DNA from: Pseudoalteromonas phenolica
GTDB lineage: Bacteria > Pseudomonadota > Gammaproteobacteria > Enterobacterales > Alteromonadaceae
Reading direction: 5' to 3'
DNA: 64,000 nt
Assembly: GCF_001444405.1 (NCBI RefSeq)
Contig: NZ_CP013187.1
Coordinates: 2,666,001-2,730,000, forward strand
A program made the position numbers and the translations under genes. Below the pieces are notes generated by a model. The model searched no databases. It had not been told where the DNA came from and was given only the letters and a program-made list of their open reading frames with translations. Positions 1-9,339 of the stretch are shown here, piece after piece; the first letter of the stretch is position 1, and each line of letters begins with the position of its first letter.

Positions 1-333
1 GGCAATGAAGTGACTGAAACACTACATAGCCACTTACTTAAATCGAACTGCTTAATTACGTCTCAGCCTGACTGGGCAAGTATTGTGATAAGTTACACGG
101 GCAAGCCTGTGTGCAAAGAGTCACTGCTTAAGTATCTTATTTCTTTTAGAGATCACAATGAGTTTCATGAGCAGTGTGTAGAACGAATTTACTGTGACTT
201 AATGCGTGAATTAAACCCGAGCAAGTTAGAGGTTTATGCGCGCTATACAAGACGTGGTGGATTAGACATTAACCCTTACCGCAGCAGTGAAAGCGATAAG
301 ACGGCTTATCACATTCGAACAAACCGTCAGTAA
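1..333 (+). CDS. queF: NADPH-dependent 7-cyano-7-deazaguanine reductase QueF, C-terminal part (5' end outside window)
   Basis: The reading frame is open from base 1, so the gene begins upstream; about 110 C-terminal residues are visible. QueF reduces preQ0 to preQ1 in queuosine biosynthesis in the cytoplasm. Family motifs seen are SHLLKSNCLITSQPDW, which carries the catalytic Cys (codon 17 of the visible part) and the general-acid Asp (codon 24), then HNEFHEQCVERI, and near the end ARYTRRGGLDINP. The match to the long, two-domain enterobacterial-type QueF is clear in this stretch. The gene ends with TAA just before a dispersed repeat element. Confidence 0.95.
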   Translation, partial: GNEVTETLHSHLLKSNCLITSQPDWASIVISYTGKPVCKESLLKYLISFRDHNEFHEQCVERIYCDLMRELNPSKLEVYARYTRRGGLDINPYRSSESDKTAYHIRTNRQ

Positions 334-336
334 ATA

Positions 337-537
337 ATTAACCTGGACTCTGGATAATAAATCTATCTCCAGCGGCTACTTTTAACGCTAACATTGTTGA
401 ATTCACTTGCAATAGGCCAGCTATTGACGCGTAAATTCGCCTTGTTATCCCTAAAAGTCTCCGGCTGCAGACTTAGAAAAGAGTTACCTCTGATTATCAA
501 AGTATTTGTAAATCTCTTAACCAAAGTTCAGGTTAAT
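337..537 (-). repeat. Dispersed ~200-bp repeat with terminal inverted repeats, family 1 copy A
   Basis: Its reverse complement aligns along its length with 37074-37274. The cores share an identical run of about 32 bp (around GGCGAATTTACGCGTCAATA). Both ends carry the imperfect inverted repeat TTAACCTGRACTYTGGWTAA. It has no coding capacity and looks like a MITE or a REP-type element. It fills the whole gap between queF and the cyclophilin gene. Confidence 0.8.
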
Positions 538-542
538 CACTT

Positions 543-1430
543 TTAATTCAGGCGTTTGGTCGGGATAGATACCGAGCAAACGTCTGTATGATTTGGCTTA
601 TCGACAAACCACTCGCTTGGGCGATTTTTACGAGATTCAATCAACTCTTTAAAGTCCTCTGAGCTGGTATCAAATACCGTAAAAGCACTGTTGTCTTCAC
701 CCGAAATATCACTTAACACACGCACTTGGCTAATTAAATTAAACGGCTGCCCTTCTACAGGTGTGCGCATTAAACGCTGGGCATGCTCCATGCCTTCAAG
801 CACTCGGCCAAATACTGTGGTGTTTTTATCTAGATAACGCTGTGGCGCTAAGGTGATATAAAACTCAGTGCCACCGCTGTCGATTTCGTTGCCGCGCGCC
901 ATCGCGAATGTGCCCGTACAGTGGGTCATCCAAGTCTTTTTACCATCGCTGTTTTGTGCAACTGCAAAGCCATTCAAAAAACCGGTTTTATCAGCATAGC
1001 CGTCAAGCGCATTGAGTGGAGTGATCTCAAGAGATGTTTCAGTGGTTAAAAACATCTCACCCGCAATGCCTTTACTACCTTGAGTTGGCTGTTTTTCGCC
1101 GGACTGATCGCCACCTTGCGCCACAAAGCTTTCAACAAAACGGTACACATTTAAACCATCATAAAAGCCTTCGCGCGCGAGTTTTTTAATATTATCGACA
1201 TGCCCCGGTGCGAGTTCTGGGTTAAGGTGTACGTAAACGCGACCTGTTGGTAAATCAATTCTTAATACATCGTCGTTGTTTACTTGCTGCCATACATCGG
1301 CTGACGCTGAGCTAATGATGGTACTTGGTGAGCGAACTTCAGGTTTAATAGGTACTGACTCAGTATTTTGCGTGCTGCTACAACCAGCGAGCAATACACA
1401 AGCTGTTAGGCCAAAAGCGCGTAAAAGCAT
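543..1430 (-). CDS. Periplasmic cyclophilin-type peptidyl-prolyl cis-trans isomerase, lipoprotein
   Basis: This is a predicted prolyl isomerase that helps proteins fold in the envelope. The start at 1430 (295 aa) is preferred over an in-frame ATG at 1487 because it follows AAGGAA and opens directly with a lipoprotein signal, MLLRAFGLTACVLLAGC, with lipobox LAGC at Cys17. The cyclophilin domain covers about residues 55-240, with VYRFVESFVAQGGD (the family's catalytic Arg region), GTFAMARG and GGTEFYITLAP. The ~45-residue C-terminal tail is not part of the core fold. The larger 1487 form would overlap the end of the upstream gene; the 1430 start leaves a short gap. Confidence 0.88.
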   Translation of the reverse strand: MLLRAFGLTACVLLAGCSSTQNTESVPIKPEVRSPSTIISSASADVWQQVNNDDVLRIDLPTGRVYVHLNPELAPGHVDNIKKLAREGFYDGLNVYRFVESFVAQGGDQSGEKQPTQGSKGIAGEMFLTTETSLEITPLNALDGYADKTGFLNGFAVAQNSDGKKTWMTHCTGTFAMARGNEIDSGGTEFYITLAPQRYLDKNTTVFGRVLEGMEHAQRLMRTPVEGQPFNLISQVRVLSDISGEDNSAFTVFDTSSEDFKELIESRKNRPSEWFVDKPNHTDVCSVSIPTKRLN

Positions 1431-1434
1431 GTTT

Positions 1435-2265
1435 TTATTTTCCTTGATTATTGTTATACCAGTATTTTGTTGTATGAATAGGTGCACTGGCGGGAAGTAA
1501 AGTATTTACCAGAGTAATTTTTTGACGTTTATCCAAAGCTAATTCAGCTAACTCATTTTCGAAATGGCGGTTGAATAACGTATCAAACGAACCGTCTTCT
1601 ATGGATTTATCTAAGCCAACTTTAAGTTTTTGATATAAAGTTTTGTTATTTTTATCTACAAAAAAATAAACTGCTGAGGGGTAATAAAAGACATGAGCGG
1701 GATCGATTGTTAAGTCACTCATGTTGGCGATATCATTTGCAAATAATGCATCAATAGGAAGTACATCAATGCGTGATGCCTCCAATAGATCATAGCCCGA
1801 ATTCTCTTGTGAGTATTCTAAAACATTAAAATCGTTGTCTTTAAAAATAACCGTGTCAGGCCAATCAGTTCTTAGTCCATACCTCAATTTTTTCAATTCA
1901 CCATCACTTCGCAGTTTTGTAAAAAATTCAAGTCTGGATTTTTTAATCACCCCGAGACGATAGCCAAGCACACCTTTAACAATAGGTATTCTAACTGCTA
2001 AAGCTTGTTTTTCTCTTTCATCAGAGGTTACTGACCAAAATACGTCAATGCCATTTTCAGCACCTAACAAACGTATCGCACGATTTTGAGTAGGAATATT
2101 TTTAACAAAGTCCAGCGTATGAACTTCATTTTGATAGCTTAAAGTATGATTAAGAAGCGCAATGACATATGGATCAGCTCCTGAAGTGATACGCACTGTT
2201 TGTTCAGCACAGGCTGAAAAACAAAAACAGGCATTTAAACACAGAGCGATAATCCAAGACTTCAT
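1435..2265 (-). CDS. Periplasmic solute-binding-protein-like protein (family 3 type)
   Basis: A 276-residue secreted protein with signal peptide MKSWIIALCLNACFCFSACA. The rest resembles extracellular solute-binding proteins of the polar amino-acid type (PBPb/SBP_bac_3): two alpha/beta lobes and an SLDKSIEDGSFDTLF-like helix near the end. No membrane permease or ATPase gene lies nearby, so it may be a stand-alone sensor or orphan binding protein. Its ATG overlaps the tamB stop by 4 bp (ATGA), so it is translationally coupled to tamA-tamB. Ligand unknown. Confidence 0.7.
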   Translation of the reverse strand: MKSWIIALCLNACFCFSACAEQTVRITSGADPYVIALLNHTLSYQNEVHTLDFVKNIPTQNRAIRLLGAENGIDVFWSVTSDEREKQALAVRIPIVKGVLGYRLGVIKKSRLEFFTKLRSDGELKKLRYGLRTDWPDTVIFKDNDFNVLEYSQENSGYDLLEASRIDVLPIDALFANDIANMSDLTIDPAHVFYYPSAVYFFVDKNNKTLYQKLKVGLDKSIEDGSFDTLFNRHFENELAELALDKRQKITLVNTLLPASAPIHTTKYWYNNNQGK

Positions 2266-5200
2266 TCAGATCCCCAATCAAATTGATAGAGTAAGTCTAT
2301 ACTATCGTATAAACCACTTGTCGCTTCAATATATAATTTTGAGAATACTCTGTAACGAATCGCAATCTCATTCATGGCTTCAAATACTCCCACCCGATAA
2401 CTCACTTGAACACTTGGGGTAATATAACCTGAGAGCTCGACCTGAGTATCATCACCACTCCCCTTTGCACTAACACTCACATCTTCAATGCCGATTTTTT
2501 TACCCGCCTTATTAATAAAGCTTTCACTAAAATTAATACTCTGCGCAAGTAACATCTGAGATAACAATGCATTATTGTTATTTTCACTCTTATCAAGCGG
2601 CTCACCATTCAACAAATAAGATAATGCATGAGCTTGATCCATTGCTGGCTGAGAGAAAATATTCAAGCTTGGATTACTGGCGCTACCTGTAAGTTCAACA
2701 CCTGCCGTAACATCATCTGCTGTTACTTCTGGGTTACGTATTGCCTTTACATTTAAATAAGGGCGAGATAATGGCCCATTAAAACCAATTTGCCCTTGTT
2801 GAATGAGCAAATCTTGACCAAGTGCTTGATATACGCCTTCTCGCAACTCAAACTCTCCACTGGCAAGCAAAGGGGTATCAGGGGTTTTATCTAAACTGAT
2901 TTGGCCAAAAACATAGCTATCTAGTCCAAATGCGTACACTCTAAAGTCATCTTGTAGTGCTACATCTAAATCCAGTGTATAAGTAAATGGCAAACTACTT
3001 TGTTCCTGAGTTTGCATATCAATAATAACTTGATCATCTGAGACTGAAACTACTTGCTCAGGCAATTGAGAGATTTTGATTCTGCCTTGAGGAATATCGA
3101 CTCGCCCGCCAAGTGACAAGTGAGCATCTTGATACTTTACGGACAATTCAGGAGAGACAGTAAAGCGCATATCTTTTTGCGGATTAATTTGTACTTGTTC
3201 GCCAGACACATCAATTTGAGCATTTAATTTATCTTGCCAATCTAGTGAGCCAGTTAAATTTAGAACCCCATCTTCATTGGTGTTTAGTGCACCGTTTAGA
3301 CGGGCAGTCTGGCCATTTAAATCAAGTTTCAATGACGAATCTACGAAACTAACCGGCATTGCTGACTGCTCAATACCAAATGACGTTACGTTTATCTCTC
3401 CGACTACATTCGGCTGTTTTAGATCACCCGAAAACGCGAGCTTTGAAGATAACTGCCCATCTAAATTAATCGGCTGTGGCAAGAAGCGATTAGCCAATTG
3501 ACCTATTGGGTTTAAAGCAAGTGCATGCAATTCTATCTTTGCTGTTGGTGAATGTAATTGATTATCTTGCACTTTCGCAGCTACTTCACCAGATACATTA
3601 CCTAATAGCGAAGAATCTAATTGCCAACGACTTAAAATAGCCTGACCGTCTCCGCTCAAATTAATTTCGACATGTTCAATCGGAACATTTGCGTCGGTAT
3701 CAGCTTCGGAGTGTGCTATTGCAACATTTTGCAAACTTGCTTTGGCATTAAGCCCGCTAAGTTTCTTATCATGCCATGACAACGCGGAGTTAAGGCTGGT
3801 TTTACCATTTAGTTTAAGTTGTACGGGTAAAAATGCTTGTAACGATGCCAATTCAAAGCCTTGAATATCCATATCAAACTGGCCTTGTTTGCCCTTTTGT
3901 TCGGCTTGTAAGCACCATGGCGATTTATTTAATTCGCCGCATAATTTTCCTGTTTGCCATTGCAGCGCACTGGCATATTTAAGCTTTGAATGATGCTTTA
4001 AACTTGTCTCAAATTGTTTATAGGCAATTTGCCCAGATACAATTTCGCCCTGCCAGATTTGTGCGTTTAAACCACCTAGAATATCTAGCTCTGCGTGAAC
4101 GTCTCCACGACTTGATAACTGAGCGCGATGTGCAGTTTGATCGCCCGTGAAACGTAACTCGATATTATTAAGTTGATGCTCAGGGACTGAGAGTTGCTCA
4201 ATGGATAATAAAGTCTTTGTTTGCCAATTATTGGCTAAATCAACGCTGGCACCGAGCTTGCCCCCTTTGAGACTAATGTCATTATTTTCGAACTTTGAAA
4301 TTACTGAACTAAAGCTGACTTTAGGTTGATGATGGTCCCCTTTAATCTGCAACTCGCCTTGAGCATCAACATCAAAAGGCAGCAACGCATTCGCTTTTTG
4401 TGAACGGTTGTTATGTGCAATAGCAAAACGCCCAGATAAATCCAGCTCTTGCTGTAGTGAGCCCGACAACTGCAAATTGCTCGAACCGAGCTGCATTTTT
4501 AGTTTATCGACTTGGCCAAACAACTGCTCATTCAGTCTAAAACTGGCGTCGAGTGCTAAAGGAAGATCTGAAAGTTTCCCGTCGACATCAACGTCAGGAA
4601 TATCAATTTGCCACCCCTCAGTTTGCTGTTTAGCCAAGACACTCATTGAACCGCTTAACACCGACTGCTGGTCGATAAAAAACAGCGGTAATGCGTCCAT
4701 TACTAAGTGAAATTGCACGTCCACACCCTCAGACCAAGCTAATTTTCCGGTTAAATTGGCACCGCCTTCTGACGCGTTCAAACGACCAGCAAACTCTGAA
4801 ATAGCGGTTAAACCGCCTCTTCCGGACACTTTTGCACTAAGCTCTGTAAGCTCTTTTTGATCGGCAATGACATCAAGTTTTAACTTATAATCGTCGGCAT
4901 TGCCTTTAAGTTCGACCTGGGCTTGTTCCATTAAAGCATCATACTCTTGCCCACGAATTTTGTATGAGAACGGGAGGTTGTAAACATGTGCCGATACATC
5001 AAATGGCCAGTTTGTTTGTTTAAGATTTAGATTACCAAACACAGCAGCCTGGTACTGACCTTCGGCCTTTAAGTCAATATTTAGCTCAGAAAAGCTGCCA
5101 TTTAAATGTAACCTGACGAGTTCTTCTTCCGTGGTCAGCGTAGTAATTGATTTAATTGACGCCAACGGCTGCTTGATTGCTTCGGCTTTAAGCTCACCAA

Positions 5201-5990
5201 AACTGCGCAAAACGAACTGCTGATATTCTAAGTATAAATTTTGCCATTCAAGTTGTTGAGAGGTGATGTTCGCCTCGATATTGAAGTGCTTAATGCGTTG
5301 CGAGCCAGCTGGTGTTTCGTACTCAAAAGACCTTAGAGCCAGTTGCGATACTCGAACATCAAGACCATCTGGTAAAACAATAGCTGGCAAGGCCGCCAAC
5401 TCAGTAAGCGCTTGGCTTTCTTGTTCTTTTTCTCTTTTATCAATAATATGAATGCGCTTTATTGAAGTATCATGCAACCTTGCTGCTGCGTCGATTAATT
5501 GAGCTGATGATTTTATGTCCGATATTTGAACTCTCAAATCACCTTGCTGAAACTTGATATTAGCCACATTTAATTTAGCGATGGCGACATTCACGGGCAA
5601 TGTAAAAACACCTTGTGACTCTTCACTTTGCTCTGTTTTTGTTTCTGCTACGGTTTCTTCAGTGGTTTTATTTGTAGACGAGTTAGCAAGCTTTACATCG
5701 ACACTGTCTGCAGTTATTTCTACACATACCGTTGCACAGGTAAACCAATTGAGTTGCGGCCTAAAGTTGCTCAGTGATAAATTTAGCCCTTCGCTGCGCC
5801 AAGTGATATCGAGTCTTTCACCTGCGAATAAACGACCTTGATCAAGTTTAATATTTAAGCCATCGACCGACTTATTTAAAACCCATAAAAGGCTTTGATG
5901 ACCAACACTGGTAAACACTAAACAAAATAGAAAAACCAGCGTGCCTAAACCAATATTTAAAACTCTTTTTGTTATAGGGTGTAAGCGCAT
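2262..5990 (-). CDS. tamB: Translocation and assembly module inner-membrane component TamB
   Basis: A 1242-residue protein anchored by one N-terminal membrane segment (about residues 10-32, LNIGLGTLVFLFCLVFTSVG). A very long repetitive beta-rich periplasmic region follows, ending in the conserved TamB (DUF490) C-terminal domain; signature stretches include GEFELREGVYQALGQDL and LNGEPLDKSE. TamB partners TamA in outer-membrane protein and phospholipid transport across the periplasm. It follows tamA with a 1-bp TAATG overlap, as expected for an operon. The length is typical of the family. Confidence 0.95.
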   Translation of the reverse strand: MRLHPITKRVLNIGLGTLVFLFCLVFTSVGHQSLLWVLNKSVDGLNIKLDQGRLFAGERLDITWRSEGLNLSLSNFRPQLNWFTCATVCVEITADSVDVKLANSSTNKTTEETVAETKTEQSEESQGVFTLPVNVAIAKLNVANIKFQQGDLRVQISDIKSSAQLIDAAARLHDTSIKRIHIIDKREKEQESQALTELAALPAIVLPDGLDVRVSQLALRSFEYETPAGSQRIKHFNIEANITSQQLEWQNLYLEYQQFVLRSFGELKAEAIKQPLASIKSITTLTTEEELVRLHLNGSFSELNIDLKAEGQYQAAVFGNLNLKQTNWPFDVSAHVYNLPFSYKIRGQEYDALMEQAQVELKGNADDYKLKLDVIADQKELTELSAKVSGRGGLTAISEFAGRLNASEGGANLTGKLAWSEGVDVQFHLVMDALPLFFIDQQSVLSGSMSVLAKQQTEGWQIDIPDVDVDGKLSDLPLALDASFRLNEQLFGQVDKLKMQLGSSNLQLSGSLQQELDLSGRFAIAHNNRSQKANALLPFDVDAQGELQIKGDHHQPKVSFSSVISKFENNDISLKGGKLGASVDLANNWQTKTLLSIEQLSVPEHQLNNIELRFTGDQTAHRAQLSSRGDVHAELDILGGLNAQIWQGEIVSGQIAYKQFETSLKHHSKLKYASALQWQTGKLCGELNKSPWCLQAEQKGKQGQFDMDIQGFELASLQAFLPVQLKLNGKTSLNSALSWHDKKLSGLNAKASLQNVAIAHSEADTDANVPIEHVEINLSGDGQAILSRWQLDSSLLGNVSGEVAAKVQDNQLHSPTAKIELHALALNPIGQLANRFLPQPINLDGQLSSKLAFSGDLKQPNVVGEINVTSFGIEQSAMPVSFVDSSLKLDLNGQTARLNGALNTNEDGVLNLTGSLDWQDKLNAQIDVSGEQVQINPQKDMRFTVSPELSVKYQDAHLSLGGRVDIPQGRIKISQLPEQVVSVSDDQVIIDMQTQEQSSLPFTYTLDLDVALQDDFRVYAFGLDSYVFGQISLDKTPDTPLLASGEFELREGVYQALGQDLLIQQGQIGFNGPLSRPYLNVKAIRNPEVTADDVTAGVELTGSASNPSLNIFSQPAMDQAHALSYLLNGEPLDKSENNNNALLSQMLLAQSINFSESFINKAGKKIGIEDVSVSAKGSGDDTQVELSGYITPSVQVSYRVGVFEAMNEIAIRYRVFSKLYIEATSGLYDSIDLLYQFDWGSE

Positions 5991-7711
5991 TAAATCTCCG
6001 GCCCAATAATAATACTTAGACGTGTGCTTTTACTTTCTTTACTGAGCCCCCAAGCGTGATCTAACCGAATAGGCCCTACAGGTGTAATATAGCGAAAACC
6101 AAAACCCGCACCCACGGCCCATGATTCTGAGAAGTCATTAGTTGCCGTGCCCGAGTCAACAAATAAAGCCAATCGCCAATTTGGCATAAATTGATAGTTA
6201 TATTCTACCGAAGCCGTTGCAAGGTATTTACCACCGACAATTTTGCCCTCTTCATAAGGCGCGACAGATTGATAGGCAAAACCTCGAATACTCTGATCAC
6301 CCCCAGCAAAAAATCGTAAGTTAAATGGCACTTCGTTAATGTCGTCAGTGACAATGGCACCCGCATCTAGCCTTGCAATAAACCAATGCTTAAGTGCAAA
6401 CTTTCTTAACCATGCTTGCTCCCACTGTGCTTTAAACAAAGTTGTGGAAGAAATTAAATCATCACTGGCGAACTCTAACGAGATCAAGGTTTGTTGCCCC
6501 CAAGAAGGCGTGACACCGCCAACGGCTTGTTTTTTGGCATAGCTAATACCCGGAATTAACATCTCCGTTTTATCGGTGATACCTGCTTGAGTTGTTGTTT
6601 CATGCTCTCTTTTTAAGAATGCCGTGCGTACCCAGTTATTACTGGTTAACCATTGGCGCTGTAACTGTACGTTCCAGATTTTACTATTAACTCCCTCAGT
6701 CAGTTCATCTTCAAGAGCATAACCGGTTGTCACCCGCCACAAGTCATCATTCGGGTTGCTCACCGGAATGCTATAACTGCCTGTGACACGCTGCTGTTTT
6801 TCAGCAACAAATAAATTGCCATCAAAAAAATGACCATCTTCGGTGATCCATGGCTTTGACCATTTAAATCGTGCTTTTGCGCCTATCTCTGTACTAAAGC
6901 CGCCCCCCACTTCAAACGTATTGGCTGGCTTATCGACCACCTCAATACGAATGGGTACTAAATTATTTTTTCGGTTTTGTAATTGTGGATAAACTTTAAT
7001 GGCACTGAAATACGGGGTTTTATTCAGTGCTAAATTATATTCAGACAGTAAGTTTTCATCGTATAAGGTATTTTCATCAAATGGCGCAAGTGACTGAATA
7101 TATTTTTTCGCCAAACTTTGCCTGCTCACTTCAACTTTGCCAAAACGATAACGATTTCCCGAGTCTAGTTTTAGCTTAGCTACCGCAAAGTTTTTTTGTT
7201 TATGAATTTCTAGGCGATGAGTAAGCCATTTAAAATCAAAATACCCTTTCGAGATCAGGCTTGATTCAAGCACACTTTTTGTCTGCTCATAATTATCGTG
7301 ATTAACTATGTCATTGGCTTTAATAGGAATGCTAGACAATACTTTTTGCAAAAATGAGTCTTTATTGGCCTCGCCTTTTATTTCAATTTGAATCGATTTC
7401 CAACGAATAGGTTCGCCAATCTCTGCCTCTATTTTGAGGGTACTGCTTTGCTCGACACGTGATAAGGTGATATTTGCATGATAATAGCCAAGCGCCTGTA
7501 AAGCTCGCTCGGTCTGAGAAAGTAATTTGTTTTCTAACGACTGCGAAAAAGGCTGATTGAGTAGCGGCTTCAACGTGCCATTGATATTTTTACTCAACTC
7601 ATCAGGCATTTCGCCAAATTCAATGGCCTCAACTTGCCATTGCGCCTCAGCCTGTGTTGATAAAGAAAAAGTTAAACACCAACAAATAACAACAATCGCA
7701 AACAGTTTCAA
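5990..7711 (-). CDS. tamA: Outer-membrane assembly factor TamA (Omp85 family)
   Basis: TamA is an Omp85 protein: a secreted N-terminal part with POTRA domains (about residues 25-270) and a C-terminal 16-strand barrel with FFAGGDQSIRGFAYQS, the conserved RGF lid-lock motif, and GPIRLDHAW near the end. The start is placed at a TTG (7711) because a strong GGAGG lies 7 bases upstream and the protein then opens directly with a signal peptide (MKLFAIVVICWCLTFSL). The in-frame ATG at 7747 has no evident ribosome site and would add 12 residues before the signal. It works with TamB, encoded immediately downstream. Confidence 0.93.
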   Translation of the reverse strand: MKLFAIVVICWCLTFSLSTQAEAQWQVEAIEFGEMPDELSKNINGTLKPLLNQPFSQSLENKLLSQTERALQALGYYHANITLSRVEQSSTLKIEAEIGEPIRWKSIQIEIKGEANKDSFLQKVLSSIPIKANDIVNHDNYEQTKSVLESSLISKGYFDFKWLTHRLEIHKQKNFAVAKLKLDSGNRYRFGKVEVSRQSLAKKYIQSLAPFDENTLYDENLLSEYNLALNKTPYFSAIKVYPQLQNRKNNLVPIRIEVVDKPANTFEVGGGFSTEIGAKARFKWSKPWITEDGHFFDGNLFVAEKQQRVTGSYSIPVSNPNDDLWRVTTGYALEDELTEGVNSKIWNVQLQRQWLTSNNWVRTAFLKREHETTTQAGITDKTEMLIPGISYAKKQAVGGVTPSWGQQTLISLEFASDDLISSTTLFKAQWEQAWLRKFALKHWFIARLDAGAIVTDDINEVPFNLRFFAGGDQSIRGFAYQSVAPYEEGKIVGGKYLATASVEYNYQFMPNWRLALFVDSGTATNDFSESWAVGAGFGFRYITPVGPIRLDHAWGLSKESKSTRLSIIIGPEI

Positions 7712-7849
7712 ATACTTCCCTCCCATACCGAAGTGCCAGTGTAGCATATTTCAAATCAACAATAGATGAACAATAAATCTCGCTTTAAAGCTTTTTATTT
7801 TTGCTAATATCACCGACAATACACATAGTTAAAAATACTGGGTAACACT

Positions 7850-8182
7850 ATGCAATTTCCTGATGACGATAACGGCCAATTATTAGCTGAAATGGCTGCT
7901 GAAGGCATTAACTTAAACCAAATGCACATGGTCGACTTTTTCATTTTATTTGAGCAAAAAGATCAAGCTGAGTCTTTTGCTAAAGCAATTTCTGAAGATG
8001 AGCTTGCGCCAAAGACCGAATTACAAAAGTGTAAAGACACAGGTGTATGGGAAGTTGTAACAACGGTTGAAATGGTGCCAGAACATCAGCTTTTAAGCCA
8101 AACTGAACAATACCTAGAAAGCATTGCCAATTCACATGAAGGCTATGGCGATGGCTGGGGTATTATGGCTGATACTGAATAA
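7850..8182 (+). CDS. rraB: RraB-family ribonuclease E inhibitor-like protein
   Basis: A 110-residue acidic cytoplasmic protein of the RraB family (PF06877; regulator of ribonuclease activity B). Seen: an N-terminal MQFPDDDNGQLLAEMAAEG helix region, a ferredoxin-like core, and the C-terminal GYGDGWGIM box characteristic of the family. E. coli RraB binds RNase E and lowers its activity; whether this shorter member does so is inferred. It is transcribed alone, facing away from tamA, and is followed by an intrinsic terminator. Confidence 0.82.
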   Translation: MQFPDDDNGQLLAEMAAEGINLNQMHMVDFFILFEQKDQAESFAKAISEDELAPKTELQKCKDTGVWEVVTTVEMVPEHQLLSQTEQYLESIANSHEGYGDGWGIMADTE

Positions 8183-8203
8183 AGAAAATCAGTTTAAATT
8201 TTT

Positions 8204-8228
8204 AAAAGGTGCGACACGCGCCTTTTTT
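8204..8228 (+). terminator. Intrinsic terminator after rraB
   Basis: A GGTGCG/CGCGCC stem flanked by AAAA and TTTTTT, 21 bases after the stop codon. Confidence 0.8.
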
Positions 8229-8250
8229 ATTGCACAAAATAAAGCGAGAA

Positions 8251-8279
8251 GTTAGAAAGTTAGAAAGTTAGAAAGTTAG
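8251..8279. repeat. Short tandem repeat, 8-bp unit GTTAGAAA x 3.6
   Basis: Three perfect copies of GTTAGAAA plus GTTAG lie between the rraB terminator and the last tRNA gene of the array. Not coding. Confidence 0.85.
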
Positions 8280-8319
8280 TTTTTAATAAGATTAAAAAGA
8301 AAAGTTTTAAGAGAATAAA

Positions 8320-8406
8320 TGGTGCCCGGGGCCGGACTTGAACCGGCACGTCATTACTGACGAGGGATTTTAAATCCCTTGTGTCTACCAATTCCACCAC
8401 CCGGGC
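8320..8406 (-). tRNA. tRNA-Leu (UAA), copy 1
   Basis: An 87-base gene with encoded CCA, long variable arm (CGTCAGTAATGACG), anticodon TAA, and acceptor GCCCGGG/CCCGGGC. It is the last gene of the array in transcription order and matches copies 2 and 3. Confidence 0.95.
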
Positions 8407-8446
8407 ATCGGGCTGCTTTCGCATGTGGAGAGTTATCTTTCGATAA

Positions 8447-8520
8447 TGGAGGCGGAACCCGGAGTCGAACCGAGGTAGACGGATTTGCAATCCGCTGCAT
8501 GGCCACTCTGCCATTCCGCC
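8447..8520 (-). tRNA. tRNA-Cys (GCA), copy 1
   Basis: A 74-base gene with encoded CCA, anticodon GCA in GGATTGCAAATCC, and acceptor GGCGGAA/TTCCGCC. Confidence 0.95.
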
Positions 8521-8538
8521 TAAATGTTCAAAATAAAT

Positions 8539-8614
8539 TGGAGCGAGTAACGAGGTTCGAACTCGTGACCTCGACCTTGGCAAGGTCGCGCTCTACCAGC
8601 TGAGCTATACTCGC
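8539..8614 (-). tRNA. tRNA-Gly (GCC), copy 1
   Basis: A 76-base gene with encoded CCA, anticodon GCC in GACCTTGCCAAGGTC, and acceptor GCGAGTA/TACTCGC. Same sequence as the other five Gly genes here. Confidence 0.95.
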
Positions 8615-8650
8615 GTTCCATAATGCTTTTTATTTCAACTGAGATAAAAC

Positions 8651-8690
8651 GAGGTCGCGTCTTTACCTTTATCAGCTAAACTATACTTGC
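8651..8690 (-). pseudogene. Decayed 5' half of tRNA-Gly (remnant 1)
   Basis: The reverse complement GCAAGTATAGTTTAGCTG... matches the acceptor 5' strand, D-arm and anticodon-stem start of tRNA-Gly, with substitutions and a small insertion. The T-arm half is missing. Confidence 0.75.
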
Positions 8691-8718
8691 ATTCATTTAT
8701 TTAGAGTAAATGTTAAGT

Positions 8719-8794
8719 TGGAGCGAGTAACGAGGTTCGAACTCGTGACCTCGACCTTGGCAAGGTCGCGCTCTACCAGCTGAGCTATACTCGC
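8719..8794 (-). tRNA. tRNA-Gly (GCC), copy 2
   Basis: Identical in the body to the other Gly genes; anticodon GCC; CCA encoded. Confidence 0.95.
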
Positions 8795-8831
8795 GTTCCA
8801 TAATGCTTTTTAATTCAGATTAGATAAAAAC

Positions 8832-8871
8832 AAGATCGCGTCTCTATGTTTATCAGCTGAACTATACTTGC
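8832..8871 (-). pseudogene. Decayed 5' half of tRNA-Gly (remnant 2)
   Basis: Resembles the first ~40 bases of tRNA-Gly with substitutions, placed like remnant 1: it is followed, on the minus strand, by a similar short spacer and then an intact Gly gene. Confidence 0.75.
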
Positions 8872-8904
8872 ATTCCGTTTAACATTTTTAAGTTAAAGAT
8901 AAAT

Positions 8905-8980
8905 TGGAGCGAGTAACGAGGTTCGAACTCGTGACCTCGACCTTGGCAAGGTCGCGCTCTACCAGCTGAGCTATACTCGC
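8905..8980 (-). tRNA. tRNA-Gly (GCC), copy 3
   Basis: Full cloverleaf sequence, anticodon GCC, CCA encoded. Confidence 0.95.
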
Positions 8981-9011
8981 GTTCCATAAATCTTTAACAT
9001 TAAAACCAATT

Positions 9012-9087
9012 TGGAGCGAGTAACGAGGTTCGAACTCGTGACCTCGACCTTGGCAAGGTCGCGCTCTACCAGCTGAGCTATACTCGC
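9012..9087 (-). tRNA. tRNA-Gly (GCC), copy 4
   Basis: Full cloverleaf sequence, anticodon GCC, CCA encoded. Confidence 0.95.
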
Positions 9088-9109
9088 ATCAAATTGATTC
9101 TAAAATCAA

Positions 9110-9196
9110 TGGTGCCCGGGGCCGGACTTGAACCGGCACGTCATTACTGACGAGGGATTTTAAATCCCTTGTGTCTACCAATTCCACCACCCGGGC
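9110..9196 (-). tRNA. tRNA-Leu (UAA), copy 2
   Basis: Same sequence as copy 1; anticodon TAA, long variable arm, CCA encoded. Confidence 0.95.
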
Positions 9197-9227
9197 ATCG
9201 GGTTTTGCGTTGCATATAAAACCAATT

Positions 9228-9303
9228 TGGAGCGAGTAACGAGGTTCGAACTCGTGACCTCGACCTTGGCAAGGTCGCGCTCTACCAGCTGAGCTATACT
9301 CGC
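9228..9303 (-). tRNA. tRNA-Gly (GCC), copy 5
   Basis: Full cloverleaf sequence, anticodon GCC, CCA encoded. Confidence 0.95.
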
Positions 9304-9339
9304 ATTCCATGTTGCTTTTTAATTCAACTAAAAAAAACT

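Noticed and set aside
8251..8279. Possible CRISPR-like array
   Set aside because: The 8-bp units are contiguous with no spacers. No CRISPR array or cas gene was seen anywhere in the window.
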